From Tulasnella sp. 424 (lineage: Eukaryota; Basidiomycota; Agaricomycetes; Cantharellales; Tulasnellaceae), in contig WSUB01000094.1 of the NCBI GenBank assembly GCA_019633425.1, positions 62,001-126,000 of the forward strand: DNA of 64,000 bases, read 5' to 3'. This document shows, one piece after another, positions 10,558 to 20,463 of the stretch (position 1 is the stretch's first letter; each line of letters starts with the position of its first letter). A program made the translations under genes and the position numbers. The notes beneath the pieces are model-generated. The model had not been told where the DNA came from and searched no databases. It was given only the letters and a program-made list of their open reading frames with translations.

Positions 10558-10745
10558 GATGCGCCAGAAGAGGCCCCTAGGCAGACTGCATTTCTGAGCA
10601 TCTTTTTGACGGTGGATGAGAGAGGCGCTGGTTGTTCGATCGAAATGGCCAGGAATTTCCAAGGAACGTGGTCAGATCGGCATCCACAGCCAAAGAGGCG
10701 ACTTCTCGTATCATCCCACCAATATCTTTGCACTCAGGCTGCACC
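10552..10745 (-). repeat. Duplicated fragment of the aconitase 5' end and promoter
   Basis: About 190 nt align with 3045-3250: the shared strings include AGGTGAGATGCGCC, AGACTGCATTT, GCGCTGGTTGTTCG, AATTTCCAAGGAACGTG, CAGATCGGCATCCAC and TCTCATATCATCCCACCAA (with scattered differences). It includes the aconitase start-codon region (antisense) with small indels. It sits inside the truncated DUF7726-like copy 1 and cannot encode aconitase. Confidence 0.8.
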
Positions 10746-10999
10746 AGAATGGACATTGTTTGATGTCACCGACCGGCTCATCTGCATTCTTTCACAAAGC
10801 AGAAGCAAGTCAATATACCAAACAACCCTTGGATTTGAAAGCATTGATTTGGATCAAGTCACATGACCCAGACTTGCTTAGATCCTCGAACGCGTCTTGC
10901 GAAAGAGACGCATCCTACTCATCCTACTACTTTACCAGCAGAGGCGTCCCCTTACAACAACTTTCTCTTTTCACTCCATACCACAAACCAGTGCCAACA

Positions 11000-11170
11000 A
11001 TGCCAACGAAACGCAAATTAGACACCCTTGACGTTAGGAAATGCGCGTCTGACGTCGCGAAACGCGCCTGAGTTTGATGACGAACGCAGCGCTCCTGCGT
11101 CCTCCAGCCAGACGAAAATATCCAAGGATAAAAACTTGGAAGGACGTTGTGTTGGAGGGCGAAGATGAGG
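11000..11170 (+). pseudogene. DUF7726-like gene copy 2, nonsense and internal deletion
   Basis: It starts MPTKRKLDTLDVRKCASDVA, then KRA and a TGA at the codon that is CGA (Arg) in copy 3, so a CpG to TpG change explains the stop. The rest of exon 1 is still recognisable up to GAAGATGAG followed by GTGAG at about 11170, and the next short exon (encoding GEVPIY) can be seen near 11260. The exons encoding the conserved core (DDCN...RRKIRALQKTPGFK onward) are missing; the sequence jumps to the 3' flank found after copy 3 (near 19855). Confidence 0.75.
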
Positions 11171-11399
11171 TGAGAAGGCAATAGACGGTTTGCAATTAGG
11201 GCGGTGATTTTAATTTTGACCGCGCGCTTTCTCGCTGCGCGTCGCGTTGTGGGCTGTCCAGGGTGAAGTCCCCATATAGTACGTCGAGTGATACGTTTTT
11301 CGAGGTATTGTTGCCCGTTTTCCCCCTGTGTGTAATTATCAATTGTCTTATTTGTCACTCATTTCTCGGCACTGACCTTCAAATTACTATATATCTCCC

Positions 11400-11960
11400 T
11401 TCTCATCAAGCTGTGCGTAGCAGCGTAAATTCTTTATAATCAGGGTTTAAACCTGTTTACACCAGTCTAAGTACGTCGGACGAATAACGGGCGATCAATG
11501 CCATCGCCACATCTGCTGTCGCCGCTGTCTACCGCTGTTCGCCCATCGAGAAAGAGTTTTTTTTCAGCTGCGAGGTTTTGCGTTTGGCTGAAAGAAGTGG
11601 GGCCCTTTTCTCTATAAGGCAAGGGACGAAGGAAGGAGGCGTCGCTACGCTTCTTCCCCCTCGCTTCGTTGTCCCTCGCTGTATCTATTCGTCAGAACCC
11701 CCGCCGTCGCTGTCTTCCCCCCGCGCATCGATGACCCTTTCCGTTCAGATCTTCTACCCTCTTCGCTCCCCCACCCACTCATCCCAATGCTCTTCTCTAT
11801 TTCTTTTCCTTGTCAATTTCTTTTGTTTGATTTGTTGTACTATAAGCACGCTATATTTTTAACGAATGCACACTGTTCACGCCTTTGGATGGTTTCTTCG
11901 GCTAGAGCACGCCTCCCTCCGTCCGCACGAAATTACAGCCTATATCCATATACGACTCAG
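11400..11960. other. Gene-free spacer
   Basis: Pyrimidine-rich spacer between DUF7726-like copy 2 and the membrane-gene remnant. Short open frames here have no recognisable protein features. Confidence 0.4.
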
Positions 11961-11964
11961 ATAT

Positions 11965-12220
11965 TCCGTTGAACCTTATGTTTTGCGTATCTAAGTGCTG
12001 CCATCCCCTCCCTTTCTTAAAGCAAACCATCCGTCCCTCGAAATCCAATGCTTAACCCGGCGTCCGGCCGACTTCCATCGTATATACGTACCACTCGGAC
12101 CGCGGAATCGGCGACAGGCAGCTGCATATTTACTCCCATCTTATTTGACGAATAGTATCCAGCTGCTAGGGATCTACAGGCCATGGTTGCGTCAACTTTA
12201 GAACTGACTGACAAGACCCG
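11965..12220 (-). pseudogene. 3' remnant of the membrane-protein gene (as at 24073), first copy
   Basis: On the minus strand a frame ends in ADSAVRVVRIYDGSRPDAGL then SIGFRGTDG, matching the end of the complete gene (ADSATDMVYDGSGADARL then SIGLRGRDG). Only the last exon's 3' end and downstream flank are present, with no membrane segments. It lies head-on to kinase C, in the same relative place as the remnant before kinase E. Confidence 0.7.
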
Positions 12221-12383
12221 GTGGCCTGCAGAACAGAGACTAGCCTCGCGCAACATCGTTGCACTGCAGGACGCTGGTCATTGGTTCTTGCCGTTTTAGT
12301 TGATCCGTGCCTTCGAAGCAAGTGAGTGATGCCCGACATTCCCATCCACTGAAAACATTCCACGCTCACCAAGGAGATTTGTG

Positions 12384-12396
12384 GCCGTTATCTCCG
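12384..12396 (+). promoter_or_regulatory. GCCGTTATCTCCG motif upstream of kinase C
   Basis: A 13-nt string about 90 nt before the kinase C ATG. Exact copies are at 15982 and 16229 (kinase D) and 57797 (intact Rab5); a one-base variant is at 20363 (kinase E). It contains TTATC, the complement of a GATA core. Confidence 0.5.
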
Positions 12397-12472
12397 CTGA
12401 CCTCACCTCTTCAAGCCCCTTTCCTCGAACCGCCGCCAGCTCGCACCTCACCGGCGGCTCTGGTTTAGAGTT

Positions 12473-14348
12473 ATGATGTCTAATTACGACACGCAGGAGA
12501 CCACACTGGTTCGTCTCTCATTCTCCCCTGCTTATCTCCGAGAAATGAATCCACCATTCCCAACCACAGCGAGCGGTGCTTGAAGATCTAAAGCATTTAG
12601 TCATCCCTCCAAGTCGATTGACGATATTGGAGAGTTTTCAGGTTGGATCTGGAGGCTACGGAGAGGTTGTACTTGCGAAACTCGATGAATCAGACCAAGT
12701 TGCTGTCAAGCAGCTTCGCACAGTGGGAACGAATGGTGTTCGAATACGGGTAGCTCTAGTAAGTTCGAAGAATAGTAGTACTAGTGATCTCTCGATTACC
12801 CTGAACACATTTTACAGCGTCTTGCGCGAGAAGTCAAGGTCTGGGCAAAAGTCAACCACCCAAACATACTGGGTTTGACAGGGTACTACCTAAGCGAAGA
12901 CTACGAGACCGCTCAACTTGTCTCCCCTTTCATGGTTAACGGCAATGTACTGAAGTACATCACCGAGCGGCGACCTGATATGAATAAAAGACTTGACTTC
13001 GTGAGTTCTTCCACAGTTAAGGATCATTCAAGCGCTCACACAAAATCACCTCAAAGGTCCAAGATATAACTGCCGGGGTGGACTACTTGCATAGTCTCGA
13101 TCCGCCCATATGCCACGGAGATCTAAAGCCGGTGAGATATCGCTTCGTGCACATGGAGGCTCTCTCACGAACTCCGGGACATTGACAGGCCAACGTGCTT
13201 ATCGACGATTATGCCCATGCTATCTTGTGTGACTTGGGGCTCGCTTCGATTATCGAGGAAGCACAAGTCTCGTCTGGGCTGACAACGTCACAGTCGCTCA
13301 AGGGATCACCTAGATACATTTGCCCAGAGCTGCTCTTAGAAAAGGAGACCAAACACACCCTGCCAAGCGACGTCTGGGCCTGGGCGTGCATGGTCTTCGA
13401 AGTACGTTCACGTATAGAGCTTAAGAGCCTCGACTCATTCTTCCCATTCACTCGCTAGATCCTCACAGACGCTAAGCCATACCCCGGTGCCAAGGCGGAG
13501 TGGGGGGTCATTACAGCCATCCTTCAACAAGAATGCCCGGGCGATCTCACTAAGCTGTCGACTGCGAATCTCGGAGAGCATATAAATGAACTCAGTGTCC
13601 CACTTTCAGACCATCTCAGAGGCTGTTGGTCTCTCGAGCCTGCAGAGCGTCCTTCAATGGCCGATTCCGTTCGCCTCATTGGACTGCATCGTCCAGAAGA
13701 GCCGTCAAGTATAGCCGTAGAAAGAGGAGATATCAGGATTTGGTGGGACAATAGTTCTTGCGCATGCGATGAACACAATCTGACTTACGGGCTATCTACG
13801 TGTTTTAGGTTTCGAGACTTCTTTGATGCTAGGTTGGTGTCTATATCGAATGATTTGACTTTGACTCGCTTACTTTTTCTCCTCAAGCCCTTCAGCGAAG
13901 GTTAAAGACTGGCAGGTTACAGTATTCATCTGTCGCGGTCCTCCAACCAACGAGGATCCCACGGGGTTTGTTACCGGTGTGTATCATCAAAGTGTGGAGA
14001 AGCGGTTTGCCTCTGATAATTTGCTGCAACTCAGTCGTGAAACCAGGACAAAAGTGCGACATAGCTGTAGGTTTAATCACTGCCAATGAAGTGAGTTTGC
14101 GAAAGCCATGCGAACGTCTACTTATACGAATTCCGCTTTAGTACCTCATCCTCAAAGTAGAGAGCGTAATAGCTACCGGTTGGTGGGGAACTCTAGACAC
14201 CCATGTTGGAAAGGCTATAATCCCAACTAGTGTGTTTGAATACCACCCCGAACTGCGGCATGGAAGGCAATCTTTTCCCTTTGCAGTAGTTTATGACGGC
14301 AGGGAAGAGGCAAAACTAGTGTGCGAGGTAGATTTTATTCCTAGATAG
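12473..14348 (+). CDS. Protein kinase C with beta-rich C-terminal domain
   Basis: Nine exons (12473-12508, 12570-12758, 12818-13000, 13057-13131, 13189-13401, 13459-13832, 13888-13976, 14035-14090, 14142-14348) total 1422 nt, giving 473 aa with frame kept throughout. Exon 1 encodes MMSNYDTQETTL. The kinase domain has [29 protein letters not shown] and ERPSMADS. The magnesium motif is DLG rather than DFG. The HGD catalytic loop and general look fit the TKL-like kinases expanded in agaricomycetes. After the kinase about 160 residues follow, with segments WQVTVFICRG, VKPGQKCDIAVGLI, YLILKVES, VGKAIIPTSVF and LVCEVDFIPR. These alternate like strands of a beta sandwich and recall a C2 fold, a tentative call. 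Joining the exons at 13976/14035 needs a 58-nt intron with GTGTGT..CAG ends. Substrates are unknown. Confidence 0.8.
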
Positions 14349-14379
14349 CCGACAGCCCCGCATTCTTCGTCGGTTGGCT

Positions 14380-15790
14380 TGATAGGCACTCCGGATACTC
14401 GGCGGAGTGAAGGTCTTTTCCATAGAGGAAGACCGCGACAATACATTTATAATAATCGCTTGATTGTAGATTAGCGAATAAACGGAAGCGTTGTCTGACA
14501 TTCATTCGGGACGGACATCCACGAGGTTTTACCTTGGGCAGAATCGACGACCAACGACCGAATGTTCCTGTCTCCTTAATATATTCTGCAACTTCCCCGA
14601 TGCCTTCCGGGTATCGAGGGGCTTGGTCATTAGTAGGGTTGGTGCGGCACGCTTTAGGATCCACCGTGCCCGTCTGCATTTGGGGCAGTCTGAGAACACT
14701 TGTTCGCGTGTCTCCAGGTGGTGCCCGCATGTTCAGGATGGGCTTTCAGATGGAGCTCAACGATAGTAGTATTCAACCGCGAAGCAGTGATTCGCTCTCA
14801 CTTGCGTGAGGACTGAGTATACTCTGTGGGGAAGGTCATCGAAGTGCGGACAGGTGTATGAGCGCGGTGGGAGTCGGTCGGCATTTTGGTAGCCACCTGT
14901 TGTGGGTAAGGCGTTCCATTATTTTAGTATTTCTTCCGTATGCATTCATCGATCCTGCGGTGGCTGTGAGCGATGCTGCGCGGAATCTAGGTCGGGGGTA
15001 GTTCCGGCCTCGTTTCGCTGCTTCATCGACGCGCTCGTTTCCATCGACACTTTGATGGCCCGGCATCCATGATAATTCAATGGTGTGCACGGGTCGGCAC
15101 CTAGGAAGAATTGCCAGAAGGCTTCGGCATAGCTTTGGCCCCTTTTGTTTGAGTGTTCGGTCACGCTCGAGTCGTTGTCGGCGAAGAAATGGAGGTGTCG
15201 GATGGCAGTGCGATCATCACCGCGGGCTGCAAGAGTTAGTTTGATTGTGAGGGAGGCACCTAGCTGTTCCGTAGAGCTTAGCGTAGTACTAGCATAGTTC
15301 TATATGTTGTCCTAAGCCCACTGAACGTTCTCTGACCACGTCACCGTGGCAGGATTGTGACTCCTAGCTGCTCTGGCCTCTCCTCAAACTTGGCGGAGCG
15401 ATCTGTCGGTGGATACTAGAGCGTGGTGAGGATTGGCATGGAGTCTCTGTACCTGCTTGCGGTGTTCGCGAGCAGCAACGCCTTCTGTGAGGCCGAGCTT
15501 CGCGCGACGGATCTTTGCTCGGTCTTGAAGATCGGAGTCGAGGATGGAGCAGTGTCACGTGAGTTGTTGGAAGGAAGATCCGTTCACTATTTGGGTTGCA
15601 ATGCCCAGGTTCGCCAGGGTCCAGAGACGTGTGCGGGGATCGTGAGGTAGCCCGTCGCGGTGTGGGCGTCGTTTTTCTATTGGTGCGGGCGACCGGTTGG
15701 TTTGTCGGCTTGTCCTTCCGACAGTTCGGGGAATCGCTGTTGAATCGGGTGTAGTGGGTCCATTCTATTGAGACGGAAAGGGTAGTGAGC
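14380..15790 (-). mobile_element. Decayed non-LTR retroelement, RNase H region
   Basis: Minus-strand frames give an RNase H-like segment: AARGDDRTAIRHLHFFADND, then a frame change and HTIELSWMPGHQSVDGNERV followed by DEAAKRGRNY. WMPGH..V.GNERVDE.AK is the usual C-terminal part of RNase H in RT/RNase H polyproteins. Weaker matches continue downstream (GEVAEYIKETGTFGR, near 14560) and upstream (HRKQVQRLHANPHHALVSTD). The frames are broken by stops and shifts, and I found no reverse transcriptase core or clear ends. It lies where the cassette order would put a DUF7726-like gene before kinase D. Confidence 0.6.
14440..14580. repeat. Dispersed intergenic block, copy 2
   Basis: Contains TGTCTGACATTCATTCGGGA and matches the block at 10130. 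The retroelement remnant begins within or just after it, so the gene that normally follows is missing here. Confidence 0.55.
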
Positions 15791-16228
15791 ACTTATCTAT
15801 TCCATGCGTTTAGACAGTGGCCATATGGCCGTTTCCAGTGTCCACTTGGAGTGCGGCCGCCGGAGTGGTGCGAATGTACCGCATATCCATCGCATGGCAT
15901 CGCGTTGTACACATTCGAGCTGGAGGACTTGGGTCTTAGTAACAAATTCACCGAAGCAAGTGATCATCGTAGATGTTTATAGCCGTTATCTCCGTCAGCT
16001 TCACAGCGTTTACTCGTAGGGCAAGCCAAGTCGAGGCTCCGTACTAGTGGTCTACGGAGCAGAGGTTAGCCCACGCAACAACGTTGCACTCCATGACGCT
16101 GGACATGGGTTCTTTCCGATCTTCTTTTCACAAAGCCGAAGCAATGAGTCATACCGAACCATTCCCACCACTGCAACGTTCCAAACATTCGGTGCGGACG
16201 TGGCTTGCGCGTGCCAAAGACATCTGTG

Positions 16229-16241
16229 GCCGTTATCTCCG
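16229..16241 (+). promoter_or_regulatory. GCCGTTATCTCCG motif upstream of kinase D
   Basis: Lies 99 nt before the ATG at 16328. A second exact copy sits at 15982-15994, indicating that part of this upstream region is duplicated. Confidence 0.5.
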
Positions 16242-16327
16242 TTGCCTCACAGCCTCTTCAAGGCCCTTTAAGCCCCTTTCACCGCACCATCGCCTGCACC
16301 TCACGGGCGCTTTCGGTTTGAGTTAGT

Positions 16328-18413
16328 ATGTCTAATTTCGACACGCAGGAGACCAAACTGGTTCGTCTCTCCTTCTCCCCCGCTATGCCCCCTAAAATGA
16401 AACCACCGTTCCCGACTACAGCGAGCGGTGCTTGAAGACCTGAAGCGTTTACTCATACCTCCAAGTCGATTGACGGTATTGGATAGTTTTCAGGTCGGAT
16501 CTGGAGGCTACGGAGAGGTTGTACTTGCGAAACTCGATGAATCAGACCAAGTTGCTGTCAAGCAGCTTCGCACAGCTGNNNNNNNNNNNNNNNNNNNNNN
16601 NNNNNNNNNNNNNNNNNNNNNNNNNNNNNNNNNNNNNNNNNNNNNNNNNNNNNNNNNNNNNNNNNNNNNNNNNGGATCTGGAGGCTACGGAGAGGTTGTA
16701 CTTGCGAAACTCGATGAATCAGACCAAGTTGCTGTCAAGCAGCTTCGCACAGCTGGAACAAATGGTGCTCGAATACGGGTAGCCCTAGTAAGCCGAAGAA
16801 TAATAATAGTGCTGGTGATTGCTCAACAGCCCTCATCACAATTCACAGCGTCTGGCCCGAGAACTCAAGGTCTGGGCAAAGGTCCACCACCCAAATATAC
16901 TTCGTTTAATAGGGTACTATCTAAGCGAAGACTACGAGATCGCTCAGCTTGTCTCCCCTTTCATGGTTAACGGCAATGTACTGAGGTATATTGCCGAGTT
17001 TCAACCCGACATGAGCAAAAGACTTGACTTCGTGAGTGCTTCCACAATTAAGGGCCATTTAAACACCCACAAACATCTCCCAAAAGGTCCAAGATATAAC
17101 TGTCGGGATGGACTACTTGCATAGTCACAATCCACCCATATGCCACGGAGACTTGAAGCCGGTGAGATATCATTTCATGCAAAAAGAGGCTCTCTTGCGA
17201 ACTAAAGGACATCGACAGGAAAATGTCCTTATCGACGATTATGCAACTGCTATGCTGTGCGACTTGGGCCTCGCTTCAATCGTCGACGAAACACAAGCCC
17301 CATCCGGGCTCACAACGTCACAGTCGCTCAAAGGTTCAACTAGATACATGTGCCCAGAGCTTCTCATGGAACTCGAAACTAAGCACACATTGGCAGGCGA
17401 CGTCTGGGCCTGGGCGTGCACGGTCTTCCAAGTACGTTCACTTAGAGCGCTCAAGAGCATCGACTCATTTTTCCCATTCATTCACCAGATCCTCACAAAC
17501 GTTGAACCATACGCTAATGCCAAGGCGGAGTTTGGAGTCATTGCAGCCATCCTTCAACATGAAAGCCCGGGCGATCTTCTCATGCTGTCGACTGGGAATT
17601 CTGGAGAGCATACTATGAATGAACTCCGTGTCCCACTTTCAGACCATCTTAGAGGCTGTTGGTCTCCCGAGCCTGCAAAACGTCCTTCAATGGCCGATTC
17701 CGTTCGCCTCATTGGATTGCGACGTCGAGAAGAACCGTCAAGTATAGACTCAGAAAGAGGAGATTTCAGAATTTGGTGGGACAGTATTTCTGAGGCATGC
17801 GATGAGCGCAATCTGACTTACTGGCCATCTACGTGTTTTAGGTTTCGAGACTTCTTTGATGCTAGGTTAGTGTTCATGCCTCAATGCAATCTTCTCGCCT
17901 CCCTTTACATCGAATGATTTGACTTTGACTCACTTAATCTTTCTCCCCAAGCCCTACAGCGAGGGTTAAGGACTGGCACGTTACAGCCTTCATCTGTCGC
18001 GATGCTCCAACCAACGAGGATCCCACGGGGTTTGTTACCGGTGTGTGTCATGAAAATGTAGAGAATCGACCTGTCTCTGAAAATGTGCGGCAACTTAGTC
18101 GTGAATCCAGGACAAAAGTGCGATATTGCTTTAGGTTTAATCAATGCAAACGAAGTGAGTAATGCGAAGGCCATGCGAACGTGTACTTATACGAATTCCG
18201 CTTTAGTACCTCATCCTCAAAGTAGAGAGCGTAATAGCCACTGGTTGGTGGGGAACTTTGAAGACCCATGTTGGGAAGGCTATAATCCCAACTAGTGTAT
18301 TCGCACACCACCCCGAGCTACGGCATGGAAGGCAATCTTTTCACTTCGCAGTAGTTGACGACGGCAGGGAAGAGGCAAAATTAGTGTGCGAGGTAGAGTT
18401 TATTCCGAGATAG
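16328..18413 (+). CDS. Protein kinase D with beta-rich C-terminal domain (contains an N gap)
   Basis: Closest paralogue of kinase C, with the same exon pattern. Exon 1 encodes MSNFDTQETKL. The second exon is interrupted by Ns at 16579-16673, but the 82 nt before and after the gap are identical. Merging them gives a normal glycine loop and VAVKQLR region, so the domain is probably whole. Motifs: HGDLKP, DLG in place of DFG, RYMCPELL, GDVWAWAC and KRPSMADS. The C-terminal region reads WHVTAFICRD, VVNPGQKCDIALGLINANE, YLILKVES, VGKAIIPTSVF, RQSFHFAVVDD and LVCEVEFIPR, then TAG at 18411. As in kinase C, frame continuity needs an intron of about 60 nt with GTGTGT..TTAG ends near 18045-18100. Compared with A, B and E it lacks four residues before VAVK, a deletion shared with kinase C. 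Confidence 0.78.
16579..16673. other. Assembly gap (95 Ns) flanked by an 82-nt perfect direct repeat
   Basis: 16497-16578 and 16674-16755 are identical. The repeat is coding sequence of kinase D, and one copy gives an uninterrupted kinase. The gap is best read as two overlapping contig ends that were not merged. Confidence 0.85.
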
Positions 18414-18509
18414 CTGGCAGCTCTACATTCTTCGTCGTCTGGCTTGATAGACACACCGGATACCCGGAGGAGTGAAGGTCTTTGTCCATAGCGGGAGACC
18501 TCGGCAATA

Positions 18510-18640
18510 CATTTATAATAGCTACTTGATCGTAGATTAGCCAATCAACGGAACCCGCTTTCTAATATTCGTTAGGGATAGACACCCACGAGTTTACCTC
18601 CACAAAGGTCGACGACCAGCACCAGGACTTGATCATTCCC
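18510..18640. repeat. Dispersed intergenic block, copy 3
   Basis: Contains CTAATATTCGTTAGGGATAG and flanking matches to the blocks at 10130 and 14440. It lies about 240 nt before DUF7726-like copy 3. Confidence 0.5.
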
Positions 18641-18747
18641 CCTTCCCCGAAGTATACAGGCGACAATATTCGCGTTCATTGACCTTGTAGGGAGCCGAAC
18701 TCACGCATTTCCCTTCCCCTCCCCTGTGGCGCGCTTGATGACCAAGT

Positions 18748-18753
18748 CACGTG
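18748..18753. promoter_or_regulatory. CACGTG E-box before DUF7726-like copy 3
   Basis: Within GTCACGTGAC, 126 nt before the ATG at 18874. The flanking TCACGTGA palindrome is also present before copy 4 (22896-22903). Confidence 0.5.
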
Positions 18754-18873
18754 ACCTGCTGGGAACCTCGAACCGCGTTTTGCCCACGAGACCGTTCTAC
18801 ACTCCTCCTGCCAGTCGAAGCACTCTCAACAAAACCTCCTCTTTTCGTCCCACACCACCGATTATTGCCAATA

Positions 18874-19720
18874 ATGCCAACCAAACGCAAGTCAGACACT
18901 CTCGACGATAAAGAAAACGCGTCCGACATCGTGAAACGCGCCCGAGTGGAAGAAGAACGCGGCGCTTCTGCGTCTTCCAGCAAGATGAAAACATCCAAGG
19001 CCACAAAACCACAAGACGCCTCTTGGAGAGACATTGTATTGGAGGGTGAAGACGAGGTGAGATGGCAATAGTCAGCTTGCAATATGGGCGCTGATTTTGA
19101 TCTTGACCACGCGTCTTGTCGCGTCGCGGTCCCTCCAGGGTGAAGTCCCCATATAGTACGTCGGGTGACGCGTCTTATAGTAATATCTGACACTAATATA
19201 GCTCAATTTCTGTCCATCTTTAGTGATGACTGCAACACGATTCGTCGTAAAATCCGCGCTCTACAGAAGACGCCCGGTTTCAAGGTATGCGGCCTGTCAC
19301 CTCTCCCTCTGTCGACGCGGTTCAATCTCGCCCTTCATTTCATCTTCTATAAGGTTACCCATTGGCTGAAGGAGATTGGGAATATCAATAGCAACTCGTA
19401 CGGACGATTCAGTACGTTGAGGCGAACGAGCGGGCCCGCACCTTTTTGACTGATTGTCGGAAATAGTGACGCTGAAAGGGCCAACGGGTGGAGCTGAAAA
19501 TGGGACTTACTACGCCGCGTATGTATCATCTCGATTCTCGGCATGGTTCCTGGCACCCCGCGACTAACAGCGCGTTCGGCTCGACCCCAGCTACGTCTAT
19601 TTTGAGAAGGTGCGCGTTTTCGAAGGCAAGAAGAAAACGGCTACCCGCATTGCTGCCGAGCAATCGGGACCTTTCTCGCGCGCCAGGCAAAGTCGATACG
19701 TGTGGGTCTTTACTGGCTAA
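18874..19720 (+). CDS. Small DUF7726-like nuclear-type protein, copy 3
   Basis: Starts MPTKRKSDTLDDKENASDIV, then a basic, Ser/Lys-rich N-terminus that could act in nuclear targeting. After exon 1 (ends 19056) a short exon gives GEVPIY, then DDCNTIRRKIRALQKTPGFK, VTHWLKEIGNINSNSYGRF, MTLKGPTGGAENGTYYAA and YVYFEKVRVFEGKKKT, ending VWVFTG and TAA. The pattern of a Cys-containing 'RRKI..L' helix, 'W...IG..N.NSYGRF' and a 'YYAAY.YFEK.R' helix resembles the DUF7726 family, helical proteins of unknown function possibly binding DNA. I name the family from memory, so it needs a profile search. All splice sites are GT..AG and frame is intact. It lies 5' of a membrane-gene remnant and kinase E. Confidence 0.72.
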
Positions 19721-19949
19721 GCTAGAGTGGGCAGTGAACATCGCCCAATGGGTCGACTACCGTTTCTCTGAAATGCACAGCGGTGGCTTGTACGCTTCTT
19801 GGAACACTCTCTGCCATTTTTTCCTGTCTATAGTTATCACTTGTGTTATTGATTATTCAGCTCTTGGCACTGACCTTCAACTGATCGCCCTCGTAAAGCT
19901 GCGCGTAGGTTATCGGCTATACATCCATATTATGACACACAGATCATGC

Positions 19950-20200
19950 TGAACCTTCTGTTTCATCTGTCCAAGTAGCACCCATAGATCTTCCTCAAAC
20001 CAAACCATTCCTCCCTCGCAATCCATTGCTTAACCTGCCATCCGGCCGACTTCCATCATCCACCATGCATGCCAACCGCGGAATCCGTGGCAGTCAGCTG
20101 CATATGACCCCCACACTCTCCAAATAATGCAGCAGCGACGAGTTGTAAAGGGTCTACAAGCCGTCGTTGGGTCAAGTTTGAAACAGACCGTCCAAGGCCC
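19950..20200 (-). pseudogene. 3' remnant of the membrane-protein gene, second copy
   Basis: Aligns at DNA level with 24061-24300 (for example GGGTCTACAAGCC and TCGTTG..TCAAGTT, and a CAAACCAT.CC.CCC flank). Its frame is more broken than the copy at 11965. Only the 3' end is present and it lies head-on to kinase E. Confidence 0.65.
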
Positions 20201-20362
20201 CGTAGTCTGCGCAATAGAGACTAGTCTGACCCAACATCTTTGCACTGCAGGACAATGGTCATTTATTAACTGCATTCTTTCACAAAGCCGAGGCGGGTCA
20301 GTGATGCCCAACAATTCTCATCCACTGAAAAGATTCAATAGCGCTCAACGAGGATATTTGTG

Positions 20363-20375
20363 CCCGTTATCTCCG
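20363..20375 (+). promoter_or_regulatory. CCCGTTATCTCCG motif upstream of kinase E
   Basis: One-base variant of the 13-nt motif, 101 nt before the ATG at 20464, the same spacing as in kinase D. Confidence 0.45.
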
Positions 20376-20463
20376 TTGGCGATGCGAGACCCGTTCCTCC
20401 GACCACCAGCTTTGCCGAACCAAACTCACTTCTCTCTACCTACATCTTCCGTGTGGAGCCCGT

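Noticed and set aside
15364..15792. A 142-codon Arg/Ser/Pro-rich frame on the minus strand
   Set aside because: Composition looks like an out-of-frame shadow of the decayed retroelement; adjacent frames carry the RNase H-like segments.
16497..16755. A kinase with two glycine loops
   Set aside because: The duplication is exact and centred on the N run, so it is an assembly artefact.
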